This document shows, piece by piece, positions 42,883-55,778 of a DNA stretch of 64,000 nucleotides. Position 1 is the first letter of the stretch; each line of letters starts with the position of its first letter. The notes beneath the pieces were generated by a model that did not search any database, was not told the DNA's origin, and saw only the letters and a list, made by a program, of their open reading frames with translations. Position numbers and translations under genes: made by a program. The stretch comes from Macrocybe gigantea (taxonomy: Eukaryota; Basidiomycota; Agaricomycetes; Agaricales; Callistosporiaceae), in contig SJRY01000252.1 in the NCBI GenBank assembly GCA_011319805.1, forward strand, positions 434,001 through 498,000, in the 5' to 3' direction.

Positions 42883-45800
42883 TTACAACGCATCAGGGGA
42901 CAAGTCGCCCAATGTGTGAGTGTCAAAGGCGCTCGTAGCGCTGATGCTGATGGCAGACTTGGCATCGTCACCAAACTCTGAGCGGTACTCAAGCGTTTCC
43001 TGTTGAGAAAAGAGTTCCATACTCAAAAAGTCCGACAAAGAATGAACACATGAATAACTTACGTCGAAATAGTGATGAGCAAGACTCCTTGGTGCTGGAA
43101 AGGTTGGTCAGCTGGCGTATCTTTAGCAAAACAACAAAGGAACCGACTTTTTGGTGTCCTGGGAAGACGGCAACTTACACCGCTTTGTAAAATATGATAT
43201 GCGACCAAGCCCGACCTGTCATATCAAGAATACGATCGCATCTATCGACCGTTGGATGGAGGACGGAGCCAAGCTTACCATCCAGTCTGGTGCGAAGCAC
43301 CCAATCCGCGACCAGTATCAGCGTGGAAAAACTGTAAAACAATGCTAAGAGCCCACATTCGCCGCTGTGAGGGAAGGTCACACACCTCATAGAACCAGAC
43401 ATAGTCACGAAAGTGCGGGTCATAGTCCAATTTTGCATTGCCTCCGTTAGTGGCACGCTTTCCTTCCGCATCGTGGCTAAAGATATGGATGATTCTGTGT
43501 TGGATCTCCTCTGCAACGGCGACGAGATTCATATAGTCCCCGCTCCCAGTTGGACATTCTACCTGTTGGTGTCGGATCAGCACTAAAACATTGCAGGTCA
43601 GCCATTCGCAATCTGACTTGTAAATCATCGCCATAATATTGGTAAAAGCGTTGAAGACTTTCGATCAACAAAAAGTTTGTGGCGAGCCCTGGCAACGGAT
43701 GAGAAACCATCGATAACATATTAAAGAATAACTCGCACAAATTGGTCCTCGCCAGTTCGAATTGCCTCCAAACATACCAGAACGCGAGTCGCCTGGCCAA
43801 TATCCGATCTCATACCGTTGGCCGTGGACATCCATGCCCCAAGGGTGATCCTTATGCAATTTTGACAGGCTGCGCATGGTAGTCAGACAAAGGACAAAGA
43901 ACACATGGCATTCAAGACTCGGCGATACTGACGATCTGATGCCATATTGGCTGAAAAACTCTGCCTCGTCCAACATCTTTTCTAATATTCTCACAAGTCG
44001 GTCCTTGCTGGCGAGTGCCAACAGCCGTCGTTCGCCCTTCCCCCCGACTATGATCCAGTTAAACGTCAACCAAGAAAGACAAGATGGACAACAAATCGAA
44101 GACGGCGCCTTACCTTTCATATTGGCCACATTTCTTGCGGACAAATCCTGCCTGTTATCGATGAACCACTCGACACGCTTCTTGAATCCCGGGAAGCGGT
44201 TCAGAACTGACGGCTCCAGGACTAATGTAGCATATAACGGAATGAGCCCGACCAGGCTCCGGATGGGCAACTGCATGGAATTTCCAGGACCGAACTCAAT
44301 GGCATCGTAGTACATCCCATCCTGATCGTTCCAGAGACTAATCTCATGATCACCTTCTTTGTAGGTCATAGCATCCGCAATAAAGATGAAATGCTGGGGG
44401 ATGTAATTCAATAACACAATTGTGACAATGAAATGCAAATCCTAACCTCGAAAAATTTCGAGGCGATATCTTCATAGACAGGATTGTGCTTTGCAAGCTC
44501 GAGGGCGATGTTCAGCCTGGCATCAATTTAAGAATGCCGTCTACCGCCAGATTATTGATTGAACATACATGCTCAGGCAATAAAATGCCATCCAAGCAGT
44601 GCCGTCCGCCTGACGCAATATTCCACCAGTGGGCAGAGGCTCTGAGCGATTAAAAGCCCCAATATTGTCCAACCCAAGAAAACCACCCTCAAAGACGTTA
44701 TTTCCACCCTGGTCCTTGCGATTCACCCACCTATCAGAAGCAAATTATCGGTTAATTACTCCAACTAAAAACCAAGACGACACACCAAGTAAAATTCAGT
44801 AATAACTTTTGAAATACGCGCTCCAAAAATGGCAAATCCTCTTGCCCATACAGCTTGCGCTCGATCTTGAAGACTCTAAACGTCGCCCTACACTCCAACC
44901 ATTAACTTCCGGACAAATAATGGCAAGGTCGTACTTGCCATGCGTGCACCGGTGGATTGACATCACTGAAATTCCACTCATAAGCAGGAATCTGGCCATC
45001 AGGTTTCATATACCACTCGCGCGTCAACACGTCTAGCTGCGACTTTGCGAACCCCGGATCTACAACAGCGAGCGGAATGCAATGGAATGCCGTGTCCCAT
45101 GCTGCGAAAAATGGATACTCCCATCTATGTCACCGTGAGTACAGCAATTGACGAACTTGAGGCGGGACTCACTTGTCTGGCATTGAGAGGATATCCTCTA
45201 TGTGCATGTGCTTCCACTCCTGTCCAGATACCGCGAATAAACAGATCAGTAAACATTTAACTGAAAGGTTAGCTTACCCTGTTCCTGACATACTTCCTCT
45301 CAGGAGGAGGTTTTGGCTGTGCTGGGTCACCTTCAATCCATTCCTTTTGGATAAACCTGTAATACTGTTTTGTCCACAACATGCCACTCAGCGCCTGCCT
45401 CATTATCTGCTTCAGGTCATCGCTAATGGGCCCAAAGACAAACGAGGCATAGAATTCATCAGCTTCCTGCCTCCGTTCTTCTATGGAGTTGTCGAACAAG
45501 ACCTCATCTTCTAAGCTGAGATCCCTCCCTAGTCGGGTCGGCGTGATCTTGAGCCGGACGACGGCGCAGCCACCGTTCCCTGGACATCATTGAATACGTA
45601 GTGTGCCGCGGCCTTGGTACCCTTTTGCTCTGGATTGACGAAAGACAAGTTGGGAGGAAAGGCGTGCATGGACCCGCTTCGGTATATCAGGACGTGCATT
45701 TCCGAAAGACGATGCGGTTCTTGATCTGATTCGTGGAGAAAAGAATCCCTCTTGGGAATCGGACTCGGGGGACGATGGCTGGTGATGATATGATCGTGGA

Positions 45801-47078
45801 ACGCGTCTTTCACGTACGGCGTCTCATTCGTGCCACCGTATAGTCTGCTGAAATTTGTTTCGTTCTCAGTGAAGAGAAGCTTGGGTTCTATAGCATCTAT
45901 CTCTGGGTCCACTTCGAAATTGGTCGATGGGCCTACAGGAGGTGGGGAGAGGAGACAATACAGATGAGTTTTGCCTAATGTGGGGTGTCGAGCGGTAATG
46001 CGATTTATCTTGTTGTCTTCCGTTCCACGGACAGAACCAGAGAGTGACGGCATTGGAGGCTTCTCGGCGGGCCACGACCATGTATTCCTGAACCACAGCT
46101 GGGGGATTACATGCAAAGTGGCCGGATCTGGACCTCTATTGTAGCTTGTAATGCGGATATAAATGTTATCAGGCTCATCAGCATCTTTGGCGTACTAGAA
46201 TAGAATCAGAATATGAGAGCAATTGAAATTCTGTGTCTACCTCAACAAAGACGTCCCAGTAATGATCTTCATCGAACGCGTCTGTGTCCAGTATTTCATA
46301 CTCGGCGACGTCGCGATTTCTCTTCTGGTTCTCTGCAACGAGTTCTTCATATGGGAATCGGCGCTGGGGATATTTGTAGAGGAACTTCATGTAAGAGTGA
46401 GTAGGCGTCGAGTCAAGATAATAATAAAGTTCTTTGACGTCCTCGCCATGGTTTCCCTGGTGGCCGGTCACGCCAAAAAGGCGCTCTTTCAAAATCGGAT
46501 CCTCGCCATTCCAGAGGATAACGCGAAGCAGAGCCGCTGGTGGTTATCTGAGATTCCCGCGATCCCGTCCTCGCCCCACCTATATGCGCGCGAACGCGCA
46601 TGCTCATGCGGAAAATGGCTCCACGCGTCACCATTCGCCGAGTAGTCCTCCCGGACAGTTGCCTAACAGATCAGAAAGGCGCATATAACAAGAATCAGGC
46701 ATCGATCAAAACGGATATGACGAGCGTGAGCACCCATTGTCTGTCGCTTAGATACGGCCCCCATCGCTTCCAGTGCTTTTCTCTTTTCTGGTCTTGCAGG
46801 AGTCGATAACGTTCCGCACCCTTGTATTCGCCGCCAAGGCGCTGGGAGAGCCGCTCGCGATGGGACTGCGCAGACGCGTCGGACGACGATTGAGGCTTGG
46901 GCGAAGAGTCCGACGACTGCTTCGGCAACTTCAGCGGCGCAGACTCGGGCGGCTTGGGGATGTCGATGGTGAGCGAGGGTTCGCGGTCCTGCGTCGGGGC
47001 TTCGCGCTCGACAAGATCAGCGGGCGGCGCACTGCGAAACAACTTTTCTTGAACACGTTTAACTGCGTCAGATGGCAT
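42883..47078 (-). CDS. GH63-type glycoside hydrolase (two one-base frame breaks)
   Basis: Large multi-exon gene starting [15 protein letters not shown]-terminal marks: [73 protein letters not shown]. Later: [15 protein letters not shown], a (alpha/alpha)6-barrel with [41 protein letters not shown], and [14 protein letters not shown] near the C-terminus. These fit fungal GH63 proteins related to, but distinct from, ER glucosidase I; the substrate is unknown. No signal peptide is seen, so a cytosolic role is likely. The frame breaks near 46521-46526 (after NHQRLCFA) and at the C3 run 45578-45580 (after FNDVQG). One added base at each restores the conserved reading. Confidence 0.85.
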
Positions 47079-47301
47079 GATTCAAAGTTCGGTGCGGAAC
47101 GAGGCCGCAGACGACAAGCCGACATTTGCATTTTAGGCGTTACAAGTGACTGTGACCAGCGACGCGTCTACATGACGTCACTAACTACTAATTTATATTT
47201 TCTTATTTATCCAAGTTTACCACAACGCTTTGGAAGAAAAGGTCAGCAAAGCTTGCCAAGTTGATGACAAGAAGACTGACCTGATTAACGGGCGAAGCAG
47301 G

Positions 47302-47655
47302 TTACATGGGACTCCGTGAATGAGGGCTGACATTACGTGGGGTATTACTGGCTGGCGTGTTGTTCGTCGTCCGCTGGCGTCCTTGAGCAGGGAGCCCGAT
47401 ATTCGCCAATTGCTGTCTAAGTTGCTGTTCCTGTCTGGGCTGCCCGCTCCCGCCGCGAAATTGTTCTGCTTCCTCCCGCGCCTTTCGCTCCTTCTCCGAC
47501 TCCTTCGGCGGGTCATGTCGCCTTTCAAAGTAGTCAATTTTGGCCGTAACAACGTTGACCGAGCGACGCGCCGCCATGGCAGATGATGAATCGGTCACAA
47601 CTGGGCGAGCAAGTGCGAATGGAAGCGCGAGAGCGAGAGCGAAGAAGATCCGCAT
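47302..47655 (-). CDS. Small secreted protein candidate
   Basis: Single-exon frame of 117 aa from ATG 47655. The N-terminus MRIFFALALALPFALA is a clear signal peptide. The mature part is charged and Gln/Arg/Glu-rich (PPKESEKERKAREEAEQF), ending Ser/Pro/Asn-rich; it has no cysteines. A TATAAAT box at 47734-47740 lies about 80 bp upstream. No family recognised. An in-frame upstream start would mask the signal peptide, so the shorter form is preferred. Confidence 0.5.
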   Translation of the reverse strand: MRIFFALALALPFALARPVVTDSSSAMAARRSVNVVTAKIDYFERRHDPPKESEKERKAREEAEQFRGGSGQPRQEQQLRQQLANIGLPAQGRQRTTNNTPASNTPRNVSPHSRSPM

Positions 47656-47733
47656 GGCAAATGATTTTTGAGACGCGTTGGAAGACCAGCTTTCCAACTC
47701 TGTTCTTGGAAGCAATGGCATTCCTCCTCAGCA

Positions 47734-47740
47734 ATTTATA
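47734..47740 (-). promoter_or_regulatory. TATA box of the small secreted protein gene
   Basis: Minus-strand TATAAAT, about 80 bp from the ATG at 47655. Confidence 0.45.
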
Positions 47741-49018
47741 GGCTCACTACTGGCATCAGTCCTCGGCCTTTTCGTAGTTATCAGAAAATCCACATGGCAT
47801 GTATCTTTGCCGTCATGGCGCGATACGGCTCAAAGTATCTGCAATCGCGGCGACCCATTGGGCGATCCGAACCGCGGTCGGATGCCATCGTGCGGCTGTT
47901 CTATAAGTTTCTGCGTCCGTCTGTCATTTTGTTGGCCGCTTCATGTCATGGGAATTGCAGAGAAATGATTCTCCTGAATGCGATGCGCGATGATCGCATA
48001 TGTCGCTATCCTGCACATCCCTCAATCAGCACAGAGCCTGTGCCTGTCACGAACCATTCAACTCCAAGTCATGAACCTTCACATTCAAGTCGGACTGACG
48101 CAATCACTGTCATGATCGGTGGCGGGCAAAAATTGCAACGAACGCGTGGGCCCACCGCCGTCTGATTGGCTGTTGGTTCTGCCAAGCAACAGATTCTGAT
48201 GCGGAGCCGCAATGACAACCTGCAAACTGTCATACGTTGCGCTTTGTGGTGCTGGCGTGGGTCTTATCATGTCTTGGGCTTGGTTCTCCATCATCCGAAG
48301 CACGCGTTAAGTTTCTCGACCGAAATGACATCCGATAGTACCTGGAATGGTTCCGGACATACCATATCTTTCGATAGAGTTTGTCTTCATAACAACCAGC
48401 GGCAGATTGTAACAGGCCAAGCTTACAATTATCAAGACAATAAAATGAGATGCGTTCAATACTAATAGAATGAGTGCAGTCACTAACACGAACATGCCAG
48501 AGATCCAATTATTCTGATAACAAGAAACCACAAAGGCCTTAAGGCCAAACAAAAAAAAATGGGGGAAAAGAAAGGCGATGTCCATAGCTGTGTGTGCGCA
48601 GGTATATAGAGATGCAAGAATTAAAGGGAGAGAGACCAAAAAGAAAAGAAGACAAAGGAATAGAATCGAGTCATAAATACATGCCAGTTGCTAGAAGCTT
48701 AAAGTTTGTGCAATGGAATGGTATCTGTATTGCTTGAGCCGGGAAAATGGATAAAGATAGATAGATAGAGATAGGAACGAATGTGGACGCGAGGCGGAAG
48801 GGGGAAGGTTTGGCACGGCCGAACAATAATAAGGAGTCAGGGGCAGAACAACCAACCTGATCTGACGTCGTTTCCGAATACCAGCGAGATGAAACGGATC
48901 AGGTTTGTTTTGGTAGCTTGGGTAGAATGGAGAAACGGACTCCACTAGGGCAGTCAGGAAAGCTGAACATCGCATAAACAAAGGATCGAAAAAAGCCAAA
49001 GGTGAAAAGGCTTACGAG
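47741..49018. other. Intergenic region
   Basis: About 1.3 kb between the small secreted gene and the RhoGAP stop. AT-rich from 48400 to 48800, with a short GATA microsatellite near 48750. No gene supported. Confidence 0.45.
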
Positions 49019-52000
49019 TTATGCACCAATGGATTGCTGGTGCTGTGGCGTGACCTCAACATCAGCAGCCAAAAGCACACTCCTCGTCCAATCTTCCTCA
49101 AACTCATCATCGTCCAGCACTCCCAGATGATTTGACGACGTTTTGCTAGCGCCAGAGTCGTTGCGAGCCCGCGGAAGGAGGTGCGGCCGAAGTTGAGATC
49201 CTGTCGTGAATGTCTCCTCCGACCGTGTCTGAGAAGCTGCTGAAGTTGTCGAGAAGGACGGCGCAGGTGATGAAGACCGGTGCTGATTCGCAATTGGATT
49301 TGGGCCCAAAGGTTCGTTCACAGACACTAGAGACACCGAAAACAAAGGCGCAGAGACTGCCTTCTGTGTCAGGCTCTGGTGAATTGAGATCGATGCCTAG
49401 GCCCATTCCAATTTTCAGCGACGAGTCTTCAATCGGGGTGTTCAGGAACGGTGGCAACGTGTATGTGCTCGACTGAGGAGCAGTTACGGCCGATCTCGGC
49501 GTCGAGATGGACGAATCACTTGCGGACCTGGGAGCTTGCAGATAAGGACCAGAAATAACGGGCCTTGGTTTCGTAGCGGGCGATCCTGACGGCTCTAACC
49601 CAGTGGATGAGAGCGACGACGATGACTTTTTCGAAAACAAAAGGTGTAAAGATGGTTTCTTGAGTCTCCTAGACTGGGTGGACGCAGGCGTGCCTGGAGG
49701 GTCTGGCGAACGGCTGTCGGTGGTCAGGGCAAACTTCGTAGGCGAGAAAGTGGGCAATGACAAGACTGGGATCGATCGTCGTTTCTCGGTCGCGGATGGT
49801 GATATCGGAGACTCGGGCACTGAGATAGGGAACTCCACGGGACCAACGATGGGAATTGGGTTGCTGATGATGGGCCTGCGAGACAAGCTCTCCGTGGGTG
49901 AGGTACCAGGCTGCATTTTCTGGAAATCATCCCCTCCAGTCAGAGGAGAAACGACAATGCGAGAAAAAGAAGGGTGGCTGGACAGGGAGGTGTCCAGGGA
50001 TTCTGCAGAGGACGTGAGGAGCGGAGGGGACAAAGAATGCGAATGTTGGTCAATGGAAAGTTGGCGCTCGTGATATTCGGATGTCGAAACATAGGACGAC
50101 CCATCGTCACGCAAGGACAGCGCGGCGACAGAGGCCCCTCTGACATGATGATGACGGGATACAGCGCCACTCATGTTGGACATGGAAGACGCGTCGTCCA
50201 TGCTGACGCTGTCGACATCCCGAGACAATACCTTGGGCATAGGCATGCCCGCATTCGATGGTAGCCTGTTCAGGTCCTCGGTCGAAGCTTGATAATCCAC
50301 CGAACTCGGCATGTCCTCCGATGTCCTGCCCAAACTTTCGCTCTCCAGGTCCTCTTCCTCAGTCCCATCCCTAGCATCCGAGAACTCTTCATCACCCTCG
50401 TCGCCACCGTCTTGCGTCGTCCGCTCTGCATTGATATCCCGCACTCCAGTTTCACGCTTGATATCCAGGACAGGCGCCTCATCGCCCCAAAGGTTCTCCG
50501 CCTCACAAAGCACTTTCAACAAGGACGGGTTCATGTTCAAGCTCGGGCAAAACACGAGCAGCAAATTGCTCAGCGGCATCTTCGTCTGCTTGCTCTCCTT
50601 GGCCGTTGCATTGATCAACTCCGTTACCGTGCGAACCAAATCCCTGTTCTCTTCTGGCAACTGAGAGATTAAGGATCTGAGCGCATTCAACAATGACTGC
50701 GAAGGCGGGCGCATGCCAGAGAAAGATGGCATTGCAAGGGTGGAGAGTGAAGGAGGCTTGCGAATCGCAGGGAGGAGCTGTCCCCGTGGGCTGGTGGGAA
50801 GGCCAGAGGCTCTATTCGGCGAAGTCGATGTAGCGCGCTCTGGAGCGGGGTTGTTAAGACTCTCTTGATTAATGGCGGCGTCAAAGTACGGGGCAAGCTT
50901 CGGGGTAAGAATTGGCTCCGGAACTAGAACATCGATTCGTTAGCAAAGCAGTAAGAGGCTGCTTTCCATGTGAAGCTTACGTTCGCGAAGGAAGGCCTTG
51001 AAAACAGACGCCACGGCATGGGGATCCAGATCTCCAGGCGAGCAGCCCATCATGTCGTAATCAGCCCCTGAATTCTATAAGTGTGCGCCTATTGAAAGTA
51101 TAAAAAGGAAACGACATACCGGTGTCGAACTCAGTCCTCACTTTGGAAACGTGTGAAGGACGCCCATTAACCCTGAGATATGGCAAAAGGCTCAGCTCAA
51201 TCTATCGCCCAAGCAAAACAACAAGAGAAAAATGTGCCCTTGCCTGAATAGTCCTTCCTCTTCCACACCCCAGATCAATAGATGTTGGACGCAGCGGACC
51301 ACAAGTGCAGGCAACCTCCTCGTCTTCAGCGGCTCAAGGTGACCTCTTGCGACGTTCCCGCAGCTCGTTTCTCCGTAAACGATTAGCTCGTCGTTCTCGG
51401 TATGAATACCTGTATTTTTGACGACGCTCGCCAAAGACTTTCCAAACACCAGTCCTGCACCCTTCGATTTGCCGACAGCGGGCGCAGGGGCAATAAGCGG
51501 GCCTCTCAGCCTTTTCCCAAGCTCGGCCCCCGCCCAGTGCCTCCGAATCCGAAAGCGAGATCGACATGGACGCGGACGACTCGGACGTGAGCGACGACGA
51601 AATCGACGGTGCATTTGGCGTCCTCCTAAGCTTGCCTTTCCTCTCCTGATACGCTGATGGTGCAACGCTACTCGAAAAATGGTACTGATGATGCGGCAGA
51701 TGGTGATGATGCTGGTTACCAGAGAACGACTGATTCGATATCGTCCTTCCGAGCTCCAAGAGCTTTCCGCCGACCCCGCCGCCTCCCGAGCTGCCTCCGC
51801 GAGAGTGAGACGCGCCATATGGAAGCTGCGGCTGGCGAGGCCCAAAGGAGGACGACGTGAGAGAGCTGGAGCTGGCGGAGCTCGAGTACCCCGAGGAAGC
51901 ATTACCCGCCGAGTGTGTGCTATTGCTCGACGACCCAGCGCCGATGCCGCCCCACGCTTTGCCCATCTTCTCCATCGTGCGCTGCACGAATCCAGCAGCG

Positions 52001-54582
52001 CTCGTCATGCTGATAGCAGTCGGTCGAATCGATGGCGCGGTGCTGTGCTGTGAGTGCTGAAGCTGTAGTGGGTGAATCCGACCGCCTTGCCGGAGGTGCT
52101 GCTGTAGAGAAAGCTGAGAGTACGCGGGCTGGGAGTAAGAGAGAGCAATGCCTTCCGACGTGGGCGGGGGTGGCAGGTCGCGTTCTTGTCTTCCGGACGT
52201 CGAGGTGGACGCGGGGCCCGACACTGACGGACGACGGCCGGAGTTTGCGGCAGCCGGTAGGGCCTTGTCCCTCGGTTGGTTACCAGCGATCGGATTTACC
52301 AACGACGGGGAAGAGGCCCACGACGCCGGAGGCACATACCTACTCCCACTAGCGATCGGAGGCGGCACAGCAGAGGAAAGGGGGGCCACGGGACGACCAG
52401 ACGACACTTGCGTATGATACCTGAACTCTGCGGCGGTGGCGCTCGACGGCGTGGGAGGTAGCTGCGTCTTCTGCACAACGCTCTGATGCGCGGACGGGAG
52501 ATTGAGCGACATCGATCGTCGGTCCCTTGGCCCCATCGGAGCGGAAGCAGATGACGCCATCCCTACCTTGGCTTGTGCGGCTTCGCTCTGATCCTTCGCT
52601 TGCTCTTCGTCTTGCGGCTCGTCATCGTCTTCCTCCTTCACCTCCAACTCCGCATCTGCGTCGAATAAACTCCATCTCTTGTTGCTATTCCCTGCACTTC
52701 CAGCGTTCGCATTCCCGGGGACAATGGTATAATTCGATCTCAACGATTCCGCCATAGAGACAGGTCGAGAGCCTTTATTCGCGCCATTGAGAGCACCAGG
52801 TCGAATGGTATGATGGCTGATCGTCGAATCGCTCTTCCGCCAGGCATCCTTCATGTTCTCAGGCTTGTCAGCAACTGCAGGAGCACTGACATCTCCAGGA
52901 AGACCAGGGTCGCGACCGCCACTCCCTCCACGATCTTTATCAACCGCCTCGACAGCATTCTCGCCTTCCATCTTCCCATCTTTAACCCCCGAAGGTCCCG
53001 CATCACTACCTTCACTCTTCGCTTCCTCCTGCTTCACCTCCTTCCTCTGATCCTGCTCTTTCTGCACACCCTCCTTCCCAATTTCATCCGCTTGCAGATA
53101 TCTGACGGCATTGATGATGCCAGGGCTGATCGGAATGACCGACTCTCGCTTCTCGGCTCCCTCCGCGATTTTCAGCGGCTCAGGCTTAGAATACGGCGTG
53201 TCTTTCTTCGGCGGTGGTGGTGGCGACGGCAGCGCATGCATCCGATAAGGCGTCGCACTCGCATACTGCTGCTGCTGCTGCTGCTGCTCCAGTCCTGGCA
53301 CAGACGAAGACTTGGTGACCTTGTTTTTCACACCCAAGACGTGCGTCGCAAGCTGCGTAAACTGTGACGTCTTGCTTGACGACAGCTGAGCTGGAGATGA
53401 CGACGACGACGGCGTAGGCTCCAGCCTTCTCGCATGCTGCTGTTGATGTTGTTGGAAATTCGAATGAGTTGGGGAACGCGATTGTTGTTGCTGGTGCGGC
53501 TGGGAATATAAAGAACGATCTCCCCTTTCTCGCGAAGCACTTCTTTCCTTCAACATCTCCGTCTCCTTCTCCTTCTCCACATCGGAAAGCACGCCAGTCA
53601 CATCCACCGACTTTTTCCTCCTGCCAGCAAACGCGCGCTTCAGCTTCGCGCCGCCAGCAAGCATGAGGCCCTTGGCGGCCGTCGAGGGCGAGGGCGTCGA
53701 ACTCCCTGTTCCGGAGCCATAACCTAGATGAGGATGCGCATTCAGATCGCCAAACAAGTGCGAGGCCGAGATCGGTGAGGGCGTGGCAGACGAAGACGAC
53801 GAGGAAGACTTGCTGAACGTCTGGCCCATGGACGAGATGAGCGAGAAAGGAGGTCGCGAAGAGGACGGGTGCACTGGCTGAACGGCGGTGCTGGTGCTGG
53901 TGCTAAGGTCAGTGCTAATGGATATCCTGGGTGGCGAGGTTGGAGGAAAGGTATAAGACGACGACGAAGACGGAGCTGACGAATCGGGATTGGACGATGT
54001 CGCGGATTGCAAAACGACGTGACGATCGGGCGCTAGCGTCGGTTGAAGATCAGCAGCGACGACTGGCGACGGCTGTAAGTGCGTCGTGGAGGGCTGCGCG
54101 TGCACGGGGTGGCACTGATGATGCCGCTGATGGTCCAGATGCTGTTGACCTTGCTGTGTTCCTAGCTGATGATGCTGGTGCCGCTGTTTCTTGTGCGTGT
54201 CCGAGTGATATGAAGCAAGGGAAGACGCGGACGAGGAGGACGGCAAGGGGGAGGTCGACGACAAAGTGATGGGTGACGACGCAGATGCAGAGGCCGCAGA
54301 AAAGGAGGATGAGGTAGAGTGGCCCGTCGACCTCGTTGTCGCTGATTCGGCAGCAGGCGTAGAGGCAAGGGGCACAGGGAAGGACTGTTTTGTAATAATA
54401 TTGCTCGCCAGAGCGGTGCTAGCATCAGCCAGCACCGCAGCTCCACCAGGCGGTGGTGGTGGCATTCGATCGAGTGCGCTGGGGCTGGCAGGCAGCTGGG
54501 TGGCCCAGGGTTCATCGCCATCATCATCTTCTTGTCCATGGTCACGCTCGGATCCGGAAAATCTGCCCGACATCGTGGCCAA
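49019..54582 (-). CDS. Large RhoGAP-domain protein
   Basis: GTPase-activating protein for Rho/Cdc42-type GTPases. The N-terminal ~1000 residues (54582 to about 51530) are low complexity: Ser, Gln, His and Pro runs, a polyQ (CTG repeats at 53268-53287) and acidic patches. The RhoGAP domain starts with GLVFGKSLASVV and contains LPALVVRCVQHLL, EEEGLFRVNGR (catalytic Arg finger, codon split by an intron), VASVFKAFLRELPEPIL, and LISQLPEENRDLVRTVTEL to MPLSNLLLVFCPSL. A Ser-rich tail of about 500 residues follows. The frame changes at the C5 run 51527-51531 and again near 49330-49345, apparently by one base each. The intron at 51173-51243 has a GC donor. Likely role: polarity and actin control. Confidence 0.88.
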
Positions 54583-55778
54583 GTGTGCCTTTTCGCTCCG
54601 GTAATCTTGCGTGACAATCTGAAGGAAAGGAAAAGGGGGGAAAAAAACAAACTAGGAGAAGAATGGAAAAAAGCGTATTGCCCTCCTTCCGCTTCTCCGA
54701 ACCGATAACAAATGTCCGGATGACCGAGAATAAAACGAGGCTTGATTAGATTAGGGTATTCTGTATGAGAGATGAAAAAAACGAGGACAGGGCAGAAGTC
54801 AGCTTTTCAAAGTTCTGTCGTTTCAGAGTTCTGGAAGTTTAATGAAAAGAAAAGATGAACTTGCACTCTGCCGCTCGGCAACGAAGACGACAGGAGAAGA
54901 CAGGGAAGAAAAGGAAAGCGGGCGGGTAGCGAGGAACAACCCCTCAGCGAACAAAGCGAACAAGCCAAGAAGCGCCAGCGCAACACGCAGTGGCGGCGAG
55001 GCAATAGGATGACGACAGGCCTGAACGGTGCGTTGGGAATCACAAGGTTATAACAGGACCGGCGAGATCACGTCGCGCAAGGGCTATACCATAGCCAGCC
55101 CGTCAATATCTCCTACCGGCAACGCGAGAGGTCATGCCACCCCAAGGCGTACCTGCGTGGCACGCTCGCCCGCGATCTTGGTTGACGACGGCTAGTGAAC
55201 GGGGCCCGTTGACGGTGACTCACCTGATTGAGTACGTGTAACGCAAAGATAATATGTGGTTCGCAGAAGAGAAGAAGAGGAAGCTATGCACCGGCTCGCA
55301 TGGAGGAGGAGATGGCCGGAGAGAGAAAGAGAGATGTGGATGAGAGAATGAGAGGCGGTGATGGGCTTTGAGCCCAGTTGGTGGTCAAAAACAGCCACTT
55401 CTCGGCTAAATGCACACGACAAATGTTTGACAAATCCGGCCAACAATCCGTCAAAGATGCTATATACAAAGCCGGTACAGTACCTCTATCTAGCTGTCGG
55501 GAATTGCTCTAGGTGTATGGTGTAATGTACGATTTCGTCCGTCCGTCCGTCCAAGCCGGTCCACGACCTGCCACATGGAACGGATGGGGAAGCATGGAAA
55601 TTATCATAAATAGTGCGTAAAAAAATGACGAGTCCCCCAAGGGCGTGTAAGGTGTCCGTGGAGCAAGGACATATGCTTGTGTGAAAGATGTTGCAGCGAG
55701 ATAGGGGTAGCGACAATGAATGCTGACATGGAGATTGGCGTTGCGAACCAGAAACAAGGCAACGGACTGGACCGAGCT
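54583..55778. other. Intergenic region
   Basis: About 1.2 kb between the RhoGAP start and the carrier stop. It contains the RhoGAP promoter/leader (pyrimidine-rich on the minus strand). No gene supported. Confidence 0.45.

Noticed and set aside
48307..48639. Minus-strand hydrophobic frame of 110 residues resembling a membrane protein
   Set aside because: AT-rich intergenic DNA readily gives hydrophobic translations; no promoter, start context, homologous motif or intron support.
49146..49345. Short 31-nt GT-AG intron to explain the RhoGAP tail frame change
   Set aside because: Too short for this genome, where introns are mostly 49-71 nt; a one-base indel is simpler.
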